Origin: WHTI01 sp963756365
Lineage (GTDB): Bacteria; Actinomycetota; CADDZG01; WHSQ01
Assembly: GCA_963756365.1 (NCBI GenBank)
Contig: CAVWNF010000003.1
Coordinates: 1,302,001 to 1,366,000 of the forward strand
DNA length: 64,000 nucleotides
Direction of reading: 5' to 3'
The notes under the pieces are model-generated. The model did not search any database. It was not told where the DNA came from and saw only the letters and a program-made list of their open reading frames with translations. This document shows, piece by piece, positions 15,745 through 25,320 of the stretch. Position numbers and translations under genes: made by a program. How positions within the stretch are numbered: position 1 is the stretch's first letter; every line of letters starts with the position of its first letter.

Positions 15745-17927
15745 TCCGGGAGCACCTTTCCGATCAAGAGATGCACCAAGAGAGCGGTGGGTACGAGGAA
15801 CGAGAGCACGACTGCCGGGATCACGATCCCTGAGTCGTTGACGGCGAACCCGAACACGGAAACGATCAGACCGGCGATGAGTGCGGCGCGGAGTCTCGGG
15901 TAGTGGGCCGCCAGTTCCCGCCACCGACCGTGGGGCCGCCTAAGCAGCCACGCCATCGCTCCCAGAGCGGGGGGCACGAAGAGTGTGTAGATCGAGGTCT
16001 TGAACACCCGGAGGTTCGCCTCACCTTTGCGCTGCAGGGTGTCCCACAGCGATGAGAAGCCGCGCGCCGAAACGTCCTCGAACAGGCGGCCGAGATGGGT
16101 CCGGGCGTCGGGAGACCGGCTGAGGTCGATAGCAAGGAAGATCCCGAGCGCCGCCGCTGCCCCTATCCCCGCGATGACCATCGTTCTCACGTTCGGTTTC
16201 ACCCCTGCCAGGAGCATCCACGCGACCGTGAATCCGGGTACGAGAGCCAGCACCCCCCCAACATCGCTCCCGAATTGCGGCATCCCATCCACGATGACGA
16301 CCGCCACGAACAAGAGAGCGACCCACACCAACGCTCGCCGCTCGCTTCCCCACCTGTGAACGATGAGTGCCGCGGTTATCACCGCGGTCGCTGCAAGCAC
16401 GGAGAACGCGATGTTCCCGGCCCCCGAGAATCTGCCGCCAACGATCGGCGAATAGCCGAACACGGTGTTCATCTGCAGAGCCGACCCCGTCATCAGATCG
16501 GCTGACAGAACCACGAGCGTTACGGCACACAAGAGGAGCAGTCTGTCGAGGGACTTCCTGGTGAGTACCCAAGCGGCTGCGACCACGAGTGCATCGATCG
16601 CAAGGATCGCGGAGATGAAGCCGAGGAGACCGATCCGGTTGGCTGGGAGTACCCCCGCTACGAACGTAGCGAGAGGAAAACCGACGATCCCGAGCCCAGC
16701 AGCTTCCAAGGTCCGGCCGACCGCGGCCCCAGACGCTCCTGCGTTGCGCTCTCGCCACGACAGCAGGAGGAGTGCTCCCAGGTAGACGGCGATCTGGAAG
16801 ATCACGAAGGACGTGTTGATGCCGTTCTTGTACCTGTCAACGAACACGCTCTCTGAATCGAGCGAGATCGCCTCGCCGATCAAGTCGTCGTCACTTTCGA
16901 TCGAAGCGAACGGTCGACCGTTCATCTCATCGGGGACATCTACGCCAGCCCAATGAAGGATCGTCGGCGCGATATCCGGGAGGGTCACGATCCCGTCCCG
17001 TCGCGTCGAGGCGGATACGAGGGTGTCGCCTGCCCCGAAGCCCGGCCCGACCGCCACCGCGATGCCGAGGCGAGCATGGCCCTCTCCGGAGGGGGCCGAC
17101 GGCGTCACGACCAGCAACAGGTCGCTCTCAAGGTCGAGCCTGGTTGCCACCTCTCCGAGAGCATCGTCGGCGGCTAGTAGGGCAGATCGTTTGGCCTCGG
17201 GCTGAGGTTCATCGGCGATGTCGGCCACCATGTCGGCACGCAACAGATCGCCCTGATCGATCACGAGAACCGAGCACGGGATCTCGAGTGCCTCATCGAT
17301 CGCTCCGACGAGAGCGTCGCTATCGGTGACGACGCCGAATGGCTCGTCCACCGACGATCTCAGCAGGTTCTCGCCAACCGCAGCGCGGGCGACTATCCCC
17401 TGCTCGTCCATCGCCGCCAGAAGCGTGTAGCGGGCAGAGCGATACGGCGTCGGAGGAGGAAGTCCCGGGTCCCCGTTGCCGATCGCGACGACATCGAGTT
17501 CGTCCAGAGCTTCGGCGAGGGCACCGCCGCGGGCCCCGTAGCCAGCGTCCGCGGCTAGGTCGCGGATCTCATCGGTCCCCCTCACGAGAACATCCTGTGC
17601 GAACGTTCCCGAGGTCGCTCCGCCGCCGCTGTGACCGCCCGAGAGCCGTCCTCCGTCGAGGCGAGCGCCGGCTCCGATAGTCGCGAAACCAGATGCATAG
17701 GTGGTGCGCGCGGAGTTGGTGCGCACGGAGACAGACGCTGCCGCTCCTCTGTCGATCAGGGCTGTGAGGTTGGGAGGGACGACATCGTCGACGTCCTGCC
17801 AGGTCACGCCGGGCATGGCGAAGATCACCGCTCGGCCACAGCTCTCAGCGGCCTCACCGCTCGCTGCGAACGGCCACAGTGTCACGCACGAGACGATCCC
17901 CGTGAGCAGCAGGGCCCTAGCGCGCAC
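15741..17927 (-). CDS. Large membrane protein with extracytoplasmic alkaline-phosphatase-like domain
   Basis: 728 aa. A signal peptide (about residues 1-26, ending AASGEA) precedes a ~330-residue soluble domain with alkaline phosphatase superfamily features: VIFAMPGVTWQDVD at the start, TPSAPSGEGHARLGIAVAVG and LPDIAPTILHWAGVDVPDEMNGRPF near its end, like phosphodiesterase/sulfatase folds. Around 10-12 transmembrane segments follow, with NTVFGYSPIVGGRFSGAGN as a striking conserved-looking loop near residue 490. The canonical nucleophile motif is not evident. Co-transcribed with a glycosyltransferase and the MraY-like protein (ATGA overlap), so an envelope-modifying role is inferred. Not assigned to a characterised family. 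Confidence 0.65.
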   Translation of the reverse strand: MRARALLLTGIVSCVTLWPFAASGEAAESCGRAVIFAMPGVTWQDVDDVVPPNLTALIDRGAAASVSVRTNSARTTYASGFATIGAGARLDGGRLSGGHSGGGATSGTFAQDVLVRGTDEIRDLAADAGYGARGGALAEALDELDVVAIGNGDPGLPPPTPYRSARYTLLAAMDEQGIVARAAVGENLLRSSVDEPFGVVTDSDALVGAIDEALEIPCSVLVIDQGDLLRADMVADIADEPQPEAKRSALLAADDALGEVATRLDLESDLLLVVTPSAPSGEGHARLGIAVAVGPGFGAGDTLVSASTRRDGIVTLPDIAPTILHWAGVDVPDEMNGRPFASIESDDDLIGEAISLDSESVFVDRYKNGINTSFVIFQIAVYLGALLLLSWRERNAGASGAAVGRTLEAAGLGIVGFPLATFVAGVLPANRIGLLGFISAILAIDALVVAAAWVLTRKSLDRLLLLCAVTLVVLSADLMTGSALQMNTVFGYSPIVGGRFSGAGNIAFSVLAATAVITAALIVHRWGSERRALVWVALLFVAVVIVDGMPQFGSDVGGVLALVPGFTVAWMLLAGVKPNVRTMVIAGIGAAAALGIFLAIDLSRSPDARTHLGRLFEDVSARGFSSLWDTLQRKGEANLRVFKTSIYTLFVPPALGAMAWLLRRPHGRWRELAAHYPRLRAALIAGLIVSVFGFAVNDSGIVIPAVVLSFLVPTALLVHLLIGKVLPE

Positions 17928-19014
17928 GAGAGAACTCCTGGTACAGGGCCGCGAGTCTCTCGATCATGGCCGACGTCGAGAACTCCGTCTTCAGACCGGC
18001 GAGCGCCAGGCGTGCGCGTCGGGTCGCTTCATCACGATCGGAAAGCGCGGACCGCAGCGCATCTGCGAGGGCGGCGGGGTCATCTCTGGGTACTAACCAA
18101 CCGGACGTTGCGTCTTCGATCAGTTCCCCCATGCCTCCAACGCGGGTAGCGACGATCGGCGTGCCGAGAAGGATGGCCTCCTGTGCCGCGAGAGGTACGC
18201 CCTCCCAGATCGAAGAGAGGCAGAAGACATCACCAGCGGCCACATGGTCTGGAACATCGTCGCGGAACCCGAGGAAGTGGACCCGCTCACCGATGCCCAG
18301 GCTTGTGGCGAGCTCCTTGATCTCGGCGAGCGAAGGACCCTCGCCCAGAACCATCAGGTGGACGTCGGCGCTGAGCCTCGCCACCGAAGCGAGCATCACG
18401 TGAAGCGCCTTCTGAGGGGCGATCCGAGCGACGGTTACGACCACCGGAGCACCGTCGGGGATCCCATGTTCCGCCTTGATGGACGCGGCTGTCCTGGTGA
18501 CCTTTGGGGTCTCGCCGATCCCGAGATGAAGCACCTCCACCCGTCCTGAGCCTGCGGGCAGGCTGTCCGCGATGTCTTGCGACACGGCCAGGGTGACATC
18601 GCTCAATCTGACGACGAGTGGTTCCGCGAATCGATAGAGGCGCGCTTTCACGCGGCCGGCGATCTCCGGTTGGACGAGGTTATGGATCGTCGTGATCACA
18701 GGTACCGAGCGCGAACGAGCAGCACGGGCCGCGTCGATCCCCGCCCGTAACCCGTGAGCGTGAACGACATCTGTCTCCGTCCTTGAGATCACTTCGCCGA
18801 TGACGCGCGAGGCACGCCGATGCCCGACCGGGCCGTCAGGGATATCAACGGAGATCGGGATGACCGGCATCTGGACCGGGATCCTAGAAGGCGCGGCTAC
18901 CTGCACCTGGAATCCCCCCCGACGATTGAAGGCTGATGTGATCTGGGCGACGTGGGTCGCTATACCTCCGGCAGACATCCCGAGCACCTGGAGCACACGC
19001 ACCGGTGCAGCCAT
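17917..19014 (-). CDS. GT-B glycosyltransferase, family 4 type
   Basis: 365 aa. VLQVLGMSAGGIATHV at the N-terminus and ADVVHAHGLRAG-type acceptor domain, followed by the donor domain PVVVTVARIAPQKALHVML and the E-x7-E signature in SSIWEGVPLAAQEAILLGTPIVA, typical of retaining GT4 enzymes. Cytoplasmic or membrane-peripheral; sugar donor and acceptor unknown. It starts 1 nt after murJ and overlaps the next gene by 11 nt, so it belongs to the murJ envelope operon. Confidence 0.87.
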   Translation of the reverse strand: MAAPVRVLQVLGMSAGGIATHVAQITSAFNRRGGFQVQVAAPSRIPVQMPVIPISVDIPDGPVGHRRASRVIGEVISRTETDVVHAHGLRAGIDAARAARSRSVPVITTIHNLVQPEIAGRVKARLYRFAEPLVVRLSDVTLAVSQDIADSLPAGSGRVEVLHLGIGETPKVTRTAASIKAEHGIPDGAPVVVTVARIAPQKALHVMLASVARLSADVHLMVLGEGPSLAEIKELATSLGIGERVHFLGFRDDVPDHVAAGDVFCLSSIWEGVPLAAQEAILLGTPIVATRVGGMGELIEDATSGWLVPRDDPAALADALRSALSDRDEATRRARLALAGLKTEFSTSAMIERLAALYQEFSRAR

Positions 19015-19015
19015 T

Positions 19016-20635
19016 TCAGCGCGCCCCCCCGGGAAGGATGCGCCGCAACTGCTTCAGCTCTGGGGCTCGGACCAACAACATGATGCCCACGTAGACGATC
19101 GCACCCGCGGCAGCAGTTGCAACGACCTCGAACAGGGCAGCGGAGCGCGACCCGCCTTCGAGGCTGACGCCGACGACGAGCATCACGGCGAAGGCAACCG
19201 CAGACGCCCCCGCGCTTCGAGATAGGGAGACCCGGATGCGGGTCCCGATCGGTTCTTTCAGGCGCCGGTGGAAGAGACCGGCTAGAACGAGAGCGCCCAC
19301 GGCGAAACCGATGGTGTGCCCCACTGCTAGTCCGGGGACGGCCCACCGCTCCGGCAGGCTCTCGAAGAGAACAACGCCGCACACGCTCGATACGACGACC
19401 GTTGCTAGGTTCACCAAGGTGGGAGTCTTCGTATCCCCGATGGCGTAGAACGCCCGCGTGAACACTAGGAATGTCGAATACATGGGTAGTCCCGCCGCGA
19501 AGCCGATGAGCACTCGTCCGACAAGCGCGGCGCCCGAGGCGGTCATCACGCCGTACTGCAGGGTGATCGTGGCAAGTGGCTCGGCTGCAGCCACTAGGAG
19601 AGCGGCGATCGGCAGGAGGACGAATCCGAGAACGCCGAGGCCGTCGCGCAAACGCTCGAGGAGACGACCTTCTTCTCCCTTGGCTACGTGCTCGGACATG
19701 GCGGTGAACAACACCGAGAAGATGGGGACCGCGAACAGGGCGTGCGGGAGATAGAAGAATGTGTACGCCCACTGGTACGCCGCCACTCCACCCTCGACCT
19801 TGTTGGCGAGGAGCAGGACGACGATCAACCCAGCCTGATAACCCCCTGCATAGCCAAGTGCCCACACCCCCAGGCGCGCGCCTTTGCGTACCGCTGGATG
19901 CTTCGTGTCGAACCGGAACCGGAAATGCCATCCAAGGGCCCTCAATTGCGGGATCAGCACGACGGTCATGGCCACGACCCCGAGGGTCGTCCCCAGTCCG
20001 AGTACCAAGGTCTCTCCTCTAGTGATCCCGGTAACGGTTGGAGCGTCGTTGCCGCGCATCGATGCATAGAGGAGATAGGTGGCGATCACCACGACGTTGT
20101 TGAAGATGGGGGCGACGGCAGCGAGGGCGAACCGACGCCGTGCGTGCAGGGCGCCCGTCATGATCATCCCGATCCCGTAGAAAACGACTTGAGGAGCGAA
20201 CAAGCGCAGGAAAGTGCTCCCCAAGGCAACCTCCCGGTCGCGCAGCGATGCATCACCCACCCCCAGGGTTAGGAGTCTCATGATCCACGGCGCGGCGAGA
20301 GCGAGCGCCGCCGCAACCACGACGAGGCCGACGAGCGCTACCGAGGTGAGGGCGTCGGCTGCCTTCCATCCCTCCTCCTCGCGCCCCCTGACCAGGTAAT
20401 CGACGAAGGTGGGGACGAAGACGGACGTAAGCACACCTGCCGCCACGAGTTCGAAGATGACGTTGGGTGCGGTGTTCGCGGTCTGATAGGTGTTGGCGAG
20501 GAATGTCGTTCCCATCGCCCCGGCGACGACCACGACCCGTACGAATCCGGTCAGCCGGGAGATGGCGGTTGCGATCGTGATCACCGCCGCACCCCTGGCG
20601 AGGGAAGGAGGTTGAGAGCGCGCTCCTTCGGTCAC
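19016..20635 (-). CDS. murJ: Lipid II flippase MurJ (MviN family)
   Basis: 539 aa, about 14 transmembrane segments. ATAISRLTGFVRVVVVAGAMG, with the conserved arginine-rich first cytoplasmic loop, and PNVIFELVAAGVLTSVFVPTFV are diagnostic of MurJ; ALHARRRFALAAVAPIFNN and TRAFYAIGDTKTPT match the second repeat. It moves lipid II across the membrane for peptidoglycan synthesis. GTG at 20635 is chosen because it follows the steB stop by one base; the longer frame adds an Arg/Ser-rich leader with no membrane features. No C-terminal pseudokinase domain of the mycobacterial type is present. Confidence 0.9.
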   Translation of the reverse strand: MTEGARSQPPSLARGAAVITIATAISRLTGFVRVVVVAGAMGTTFLANTYQTANTAPNVIFELVAAGVLTSVFVPTFVDYLVRGREEEGWKAADALTSVALVGLVVVAAALALAAPWIMRLLTLGVGDASLRDREVALGSTFLRLFAPQVVFYGIGMIMTGALHARRRFALAAVAPIFNNVVVIATYLLYASMRGNDAPTVTGITRGETLVLGLGTTLGVVAMTVVLIPQLRALGWHFRFRFDTKHPAVRKGARLGVWALGYAGGYQAGLIVVLLLANKVEGGVAAYQWAYTFFYLPHALFAVPIFSVLFTAMSEHVAKGEEGRLLERLRDGLGVLGFVLLPIAALLVAAAEPLATITLQYGVMTASGAALVGRVLIGFAAGLPMYSTFLVFTRAFYAIGDTKTPTLVNLATVVVSSVCGVVLFESLPERWAVPGLAVGHTIGFAVGALVLAGLFHRRLKEPIGTRIRVSLSRSAGASAVAFAVMLVVGVSLEGGSRSAALFEVVATAAAGAIVYVGIMLLVRAPELKQLRRILPGGAR

Positions 20636-20636
20636 G

Positions 20637-21575
20637 TCAACCGGACGGAACCGACTGCGGGATGGTGCCTTCCGCTCCGGCCCCGATGCCGTAGTGCCTC
20701 CCGGAAAGGCCCTCGAAGACCTCCTCAAGAGTGAGGATCATGGCTATCTGGCCCGCCACGGAATCGGCCGTGTCCACGCTCGACACGAGGGCTCTGGCCC
20801 GATCGTCAGCGCGCACGATCGGGACGGCAGACCACAACGATCCAGCCGGCTCGGCTATCACCGCCGGAGCCCCCTGCTCGGCCGCAGCGGCGCTCATGTT
20901 GGCGATCAGTTCGTTGATCCTGAATAGGGGTTCGTCGCCGGAGCCAGCGATGAACAACACCCCGGCCCCGTTGGGGATGGGTTCCGACTCTTGAGCACTC
21001 TGGACGTCCACGAACCCATCGTCCGAGAGGCGTGCGAGGAGGTCTTCTACCCGGCCGCTATCCGAGGGCGCTTTCTCCTGGTCGGCCGCCATCCCGATCA
21101 GCATGCCGAGTTCTTCGCCGAGTTGGCCCCGAAGCTCCCGCGCCGAACTCGAGGAAGAACCCAGGATCAATGCCATCTGGTCCGCCGTCGGCTCGTCCCG
21201 GAGTCCCGCTTTGTTCAGGATCGTGACGGTGGTAACAACCTCTCCCCCGGCAGCGCCGATGAGGCCTCGGGCCGTATCAACCATGTCGCCGTCCGTTCCA
21301 TCGAACGCGACCAGCACGATCCGCCGGTCCGACAATGTCCCATCGATCAGCCGCGACTGGACATCGATCGCGAAGTCCTGATCGCTCTCGATCTGATCTT
21401 CGAGTTCCAAAGTGCGGGAGCGTAGATCCTCGTTGGTGGCGCGGATGTTCGAGAGATCATCCCTGAGTGACTTGACTAGGTTCTCGCCCAGCACCGCGGA
21501 GCCCATTAGGACCCCGATCCCCAGGGCCAGGAACACGGCGACTATCGAAACAAGGTGGTAGCGGAAATCGACCAA
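20637..21575 (-). CDS. steB: SteB/MctB-type copper transporter-family envelope protein
   Basis: 312 aa. The N-terminus MVDFRYHLVSIVAVFLALGI is nearly invariant in this family (mycobacterial Rv1698/MctB, corynebacterial SteB) and forms a single transmembrane anchor. A coiled coil (about residues 30-65) and an extracytoplasmic alpha/beta domain follow. MctB was described as a copper-export outer membrane protein; SteB as a partner of SteA that activates the peptidoglycan hydrolase RipA. The adjacent steA supports the second role here. Operon with steA, murJ and the envelope genes. Confidence 0.85.
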   Translation of the reverse strand: MVDFRYHLVSIVAVFLALGIGVLMGSAVLGENLVKSLRDDLSNIRATNEDLRSRTLELEDQIESDQDFAIDVQSRLIDGTLSDRRIVLVAFDGTDGDMVDTARGLIGAAGGEVVTTVTILNKAGLRDEPTADQMALILGSSSSSARELRGQLGEELGMLIGMAADQEKAPSDSGRVEDLLARLSDDGFVDVQSAQESEPIPNGAGVLFIAGSGDEPLFRINELIANMSAAAAEQGAPAVIAEPAGSLWSAVPIVRADDRARALVSSVDTADSVAGQIAMILTLEEVFEGLSGRHYGIGAGAEGTIPQSVPSG

Positions 21576-21587
21576 CCGTGGCTCCCC

Positions 21588-22788
21588 CTATCCGAACAGT
21601 GCCTGGGTCACACGGAACCACAGGTTCTGAAGCTGTAACCAATACAGCTCGAGCCGTAGGCGCATGGGTTCCGACAGAGACACAACGATAGCCATTGTCA
21701 CGAGGGCGGCGATCACCAGGAGAACCAGATCGCGTCGCCGGACCCGACCTCGGTAGAGTCGACTCACACCCTTCGCATCGATGAGGATGGTTCCAACCCT
21801 CAAGCGCGTAAGGAATGTGGATGCCATCCCCTTCCGGCCCTTGTCCATGAACTCGACCAGGTTCGCGTGCGTTCCGACGGCGACGATCAGTTCGGCTCCG
21901 CGCTCGAACGCCAGCAACATCGCGATGTCCTCAGAGGTCCCGGTCGCCTCGTAGATGACGCTCGGAACCCCCAGAGCATCCAGTCGTTCAAGTCCCGGGG
22001 CCTCTCCACCGGGGTACGCGTGGACCACCAGTTCTGCTCCGGAGAGCATCGCCTCGTTGGTCACGGAATCCATGTCACCGATGATCATGTCCGGCTTGTA
22101 GCCGGCATCCATGAGGGCGTCCGCCCCTCCATCGACCGCGATGAAGATCGGTTTCACCTCGCGGATGTAGGAGCGGAGAGCGCGCAGATCATCCTTGTAG
22201 CCGTATCCCCTGACGACCACCAGGACGTGGCGCCCGTGGAACTCCGTGTCCACCGTGGGCAGGTGAGCGGTCTCCAGAAGGACGCCCCGCTCTTCCTTGA
22301 TGTACGAGATCGTGTTCTCGGCGAACCGCTCGATCTCGGCCCCGATCGCTCGTTTGGCTCGATCGAGCGTCTCCTCGACTCCATGAACGGTGAGGAGATG
22401 GCCCTTGCCCACGTCCACGCGTTTCCCGTCGGACCGTTCGATAGTCACGAGACCGTCCTCGATCCCAACGATCGACCCCTCAGAGATCGTCATCGCATCG
22501 ACCGCCGACCTCGTCGATCACCGGGATCCCCGACGACACCAACATCAATGCACCGATATTCGGATAGCGGCCACTACTGGACACGGACGCGTTGATGACG
22601 GCCGCGGGCTGACGCTCGATCAGACCCTCGGCTGCGATGCGGTCGATGTCCTTGTGATCGATGACCGCGATCTCGCGCGGCTGCAGTCTGGCGATCAGGT
22701 TCTTCGTCCGAGCGTCGACGCGGGCGCGCCCCCGGATAACACCGTCCTGTTCGTAACCGACTTCACGCCGTCGTGACCACAGCTTCAT
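21588..22788 (-). pseudogene. steA: SteA-like cytoplasmic/membrane protein, interrupted by one frame break
   Basis: Two overlapping frames together give one SteA (Rv1697-like) protein of ~395 aa. 22480-22788 encodes the N-terminal part (RGRARVDARTKNLIARL, GRYPNIGALMLVSSGIPVIDEVG); 21588-22493 encodes the rest: RHVLVVVRGYGYKDDLRALR, VDGGADALMDAGYKPDMIIGDMDS (thiamine pyrophosphokinase-like), GTHANLVEFMDKGRKGMAS, and a C-terminal membrane segment. The break is at about 22494-22510, where one surplus base (possibly GG in GGCGGTC) restores the frame. ATG at 22788 overlaps the recN stop as ATGA. Corynebacterial SteA works with SteB in daughter-cell separation. Either a sequence error or a real split; the internal ATG 22493 has no good ribosome site. 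Confidence 0.8.
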
Positions 22789-24464
22789 CTCGTGGCCTCG
22801 GAGATCTCAAGCAGTTCTTGGGCGTGCTCGCGGGCTCGTTCGCTCTCCGGAAGTCCCGAGAGCATCCGGGAGAGTTCCGTAAGGCGACTTTCGCCCGACA
22901 CCTCCTGGACATCTGAGATCGCACGCTCAGACCGTGTGGACTTGAAGATGGTGAAGTGTTTGTCGGCGAATGCAGCGACCTGCGGCAGGTGAGTCACCAC
23001 GATGACTTGCCCGACGGTGCCGAGTTCGGAGAGTGCTCTCCCCACCGCTTGAGCTGCGGCGCCCCCGACCCCGGCGTCAACCTCATCGAAGACCATGGTT
23101 TCGGCTCCCCCACCCTTCGTCACCAGATGGAGGGCTAAAGCGATACGCGAGAGCTCACCTCCCGATGCCACCTTGGCGACGGGACGGGGAGACTCCCCAG
23201 GATTCGCAGCAACCCTGAACTCGACCGCCTCGGTTCCTCCCTCGTAGATCTCGCGCGGCATCAAGCCAACCTCGAACCGGGCACCCTCGAGAGCGAGGCC
23301 CCCGAGTAGCCTCTCGACCTCGGCCGCGAGGCGGGGCGCCGCCTCCTCACGCGCCTCCGACAGCCGTTCTGCAAGCTCGCGCGCGGTGACCTCGAGCGAG
23401 CGAAGTTCACCTTCGGTCGAGGACAGGCTCAACTCGTCCGAACCGAGGGCTTCGAGCCGGGAGCGAGCGGTCTCCAGGTAGGCCAGTACCTCACCTTCAT
23501 CGTCGCCGAACTTCCGCCTCAGCTTCGCTATCTCATCGAGGCGTTCCCGCGTCCGAGCGAGGGTTGCAGGATCTGCTTCGATCACGCGGCCCGCGGCGTC
23601 GCGAGCGATATCCGCGATCTCGGCCGCCGCGCTATCGAGTCGTTCGACCTGGGGCGCCAGATCACCATCCGCCTCGATGAGCGCCCGCAGGGCAGCGCTC
23701 GCCGCGGAGATGCGTTCGAGCGCCCCGCCCTCGCCACCGAGTGATTCAGATGCCGCATCTACGCCTTCCGCCAGCGCCTCGGCATTCTCGAGTCGCCGGG
23801 CCTCTGAGATCAAACGATCCGTCTCGCCTTCGGTGAGAGCAGCATTCTCGATCTCGTCGATCTCGAAGGTGAGGATGTCTGCCTCCCGGCGTCTCTCTCG
23901 CTCCCCCGCGCTGAGTTCCTCAAGGCGTCGTCGAGTGCGCGTAACCGCTCGCATCGCCGCCGACATCTCGGTCGCCAGTTCGGCAACCTTCTCTCCGGCG
24001 AAGCGGTCGAGCATCTCTCGCTGAGCAGCAGCGGATCCGAGACGCTGGTGTTCGTGCTGTCCGGCGATCTCGGCAAGCAAGGAACCGATCTCGCCGAGCA
24101 AGGCGACGGTTGCTAGTCGGCCGTTGATCCTCACCTTCCCGGCGCGTCCATCCGAGGAGAGGACCCGCGCTATGACGATCTCGACATCGTCCGAGGGGTC
24201 CTCATCGATCAGCCCTGCGCCCTGAAGGATCGGAACGGCGGGATGTGTGTGTGGGACCGAGAAACGACCCTCGACCCGGGCCTCATCCTGTCCCTCCCGG
24301 ATCAGGGTTCGATCCGCTCGCCCGCCAAGCAGGAGAGTTAGGGCAGCGACGACGAGGGTCTTGCCTGCACCGGTTTCGCCGGTGATGGCGGTTGACGTCG
24401 CGCCGGGGGTGACCTCGGCGCGATCGATCACGCCGAGACCCTCGACGACAAGTTCATTAAGCAT
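22785..24464 (-). CDS. recN: DNA repair protein RecN
   Basis: 559 aa SMC-like ATPase acting in double-strand break repair. Walker A GETGAGKTLVVAAL near residue 29, followed by long charged coiled coil (residues ~150-370) and the C-terminal half-site: VASGGELSRIALALHL (ABC signature) and TMVFDEVDAGVGG (Walker B). QHEHQRL near residue 139 is the RecN-specific loop. In the tlyA-nadK-recN-steA-steB order of actinobacteria. Confidence 0.95.
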   Translation of the reverse strand: MLNELVVEGLGVIDRAEVTPGATSTAITGETGAGKTLVVAALTLLLGGRADRTLIREGQDEARVEGRFSVPHTHPAVPILQGAGLIDEDPSDDVEIVIARVLSSDGRAGKVRINGRLATVALLGEIGSLLAEIAGQHEHQRLGSAAAQREMLDRFAGEKVAELATEMSAAMRAVTRTRRRLEELSAGERERRREADILTFEIDEIENAALTEGETDRLISEARRLENAEALAEGVDAASESLGGEGGALERISAASAALRALIEADGDLAPQVERLDSAAAEIADIARDAAGRVIEADPATLARTRERLDEIAKLRRKFGDDEGEVLAYLETARSRLEALGSDELSLSSTEGELRSLEVTARELAERLSEAREEAAPRLAAEVERLLGGLALEGARFEVGLMPREIYEGGTEAVEFRVAANPGESPRPVAKVASGGELSRIALALHLVTKGGGAETMVFDEVDAGVGGAAAQAVGRALSELGTVGQVIVVTHLPQVAAFADKHFTIFKSTRSERAISDVQEVSGESRLTELSRMLSGLPESERAREHAQELLEISEATR

Positions 24465-24534
24465 GGCTGAATCCTATTTGCACCTGGAGACTCCAACCCG
24501 GAGGGCTTCAGAACCGCGGCCTAGCTTGCTTTTG

Positions 24535-25320
24535 CTAGCCAGGTAGGTCGAGCTTCGTCCGAAGCCTCTCGAGGAATCGTGGTCCCGACAGCCTCACAAG
24601 CTTCAGGGGCCGGGGGTGACGACACACGGTGATAGCAGTGCCGGGTTCGACATCCCCACCGTCGGCGCCATCGAATGCGAGGGACGCGCGCTCCCCATCT
24701 TTGTCAACGGTTATCTCAACCGTGTCATCGGGGGCCAGCACGAATGGCCTGGAGAAGATCATGTGAGGGCTCACGGGAACCAGCACGATGCATTGCGTGC
24801 GCGGGGACACCAACGGTCCCCCAGCCGAGAGGGCATAGGCGGTCGAACCGGTCGGGGTTGCGACGATCAACCCGTCAGCCGAGAACGAGGCGAGAGCCTC
24901 TCCACTTACCTTGACCCCCATCCTGACCAGTCGGAACCGAGAGGCTCGCTCGATAAGCACCTCGTTCAGGGCGACGTTCTCTCTCCCGTCGGCTGAGATG
25001 CAACTAAGCATCATCCGCTCATCGATGTGGAACTCTCCTTTGGCAACACGAGTCAGGGCAGCGTCCTCACCTCCCGGTTCGACCTCGGGTAGGTAGCCAA
25101 GACGACCGAGGTTGATCCCGAGTACCGGAGCGTCCTCGGCATGAGCCTTCTGGGCCGCTCGCAGCATGGTTCCATCGCCCCCGACCGCGAGGATGAGGTC
25201 TGGAGCATCGTCGGTGATGACGATCCCTTGTCCCTTAGCCCACGTCTCGATCTTCGAGATGACGCCGGGCGCGCCCGGCTTGCCGTCGTGAACAACGACA
25301 GAGATCCGTTCGAGGTTCAC
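24535..25320 (-). CDS. nadK: NAD(+) kinase
   Basis: 261 aa. Phosphorylates NAD to NADP. LILAVGGDGTMLRAAQ carries the GGDGT motif, LGINLGRLGYLPEVE follows, and DGLIVATPTGSTAYALSAGGP is the NE/GS-type substrate loop of the family. GTG at 25320 overlaps the tlyA stop as GTGA; the 59 codons further upstream in frame are antisense-like and were discarded. Coupled to tlyA upstream and recN downstream. Confidence 0.95.
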   Translation of the reverse strand: MNLERISVVVHDGKPGAPGVISKIETWAKGQGIVITDDAPDLILAVGGDGTMLRAAQKAHAEDAPVLGINLGRLGYLPEVEPGGEDAALTRVAKGEFHIDERMMLSCISADGRENVALNEVLIERASRFRLVRMGVKVSGEALASFSADGLIVATPTGSTAYALSAGGPLVSPRTQCIVLVPVSPHMIFSRPFVLAPDDTVEITVDKDGERASLAFDGADGGDVEPGTAITVCRHPRPLKLVRLSGPRFLERLRTKLDLPG

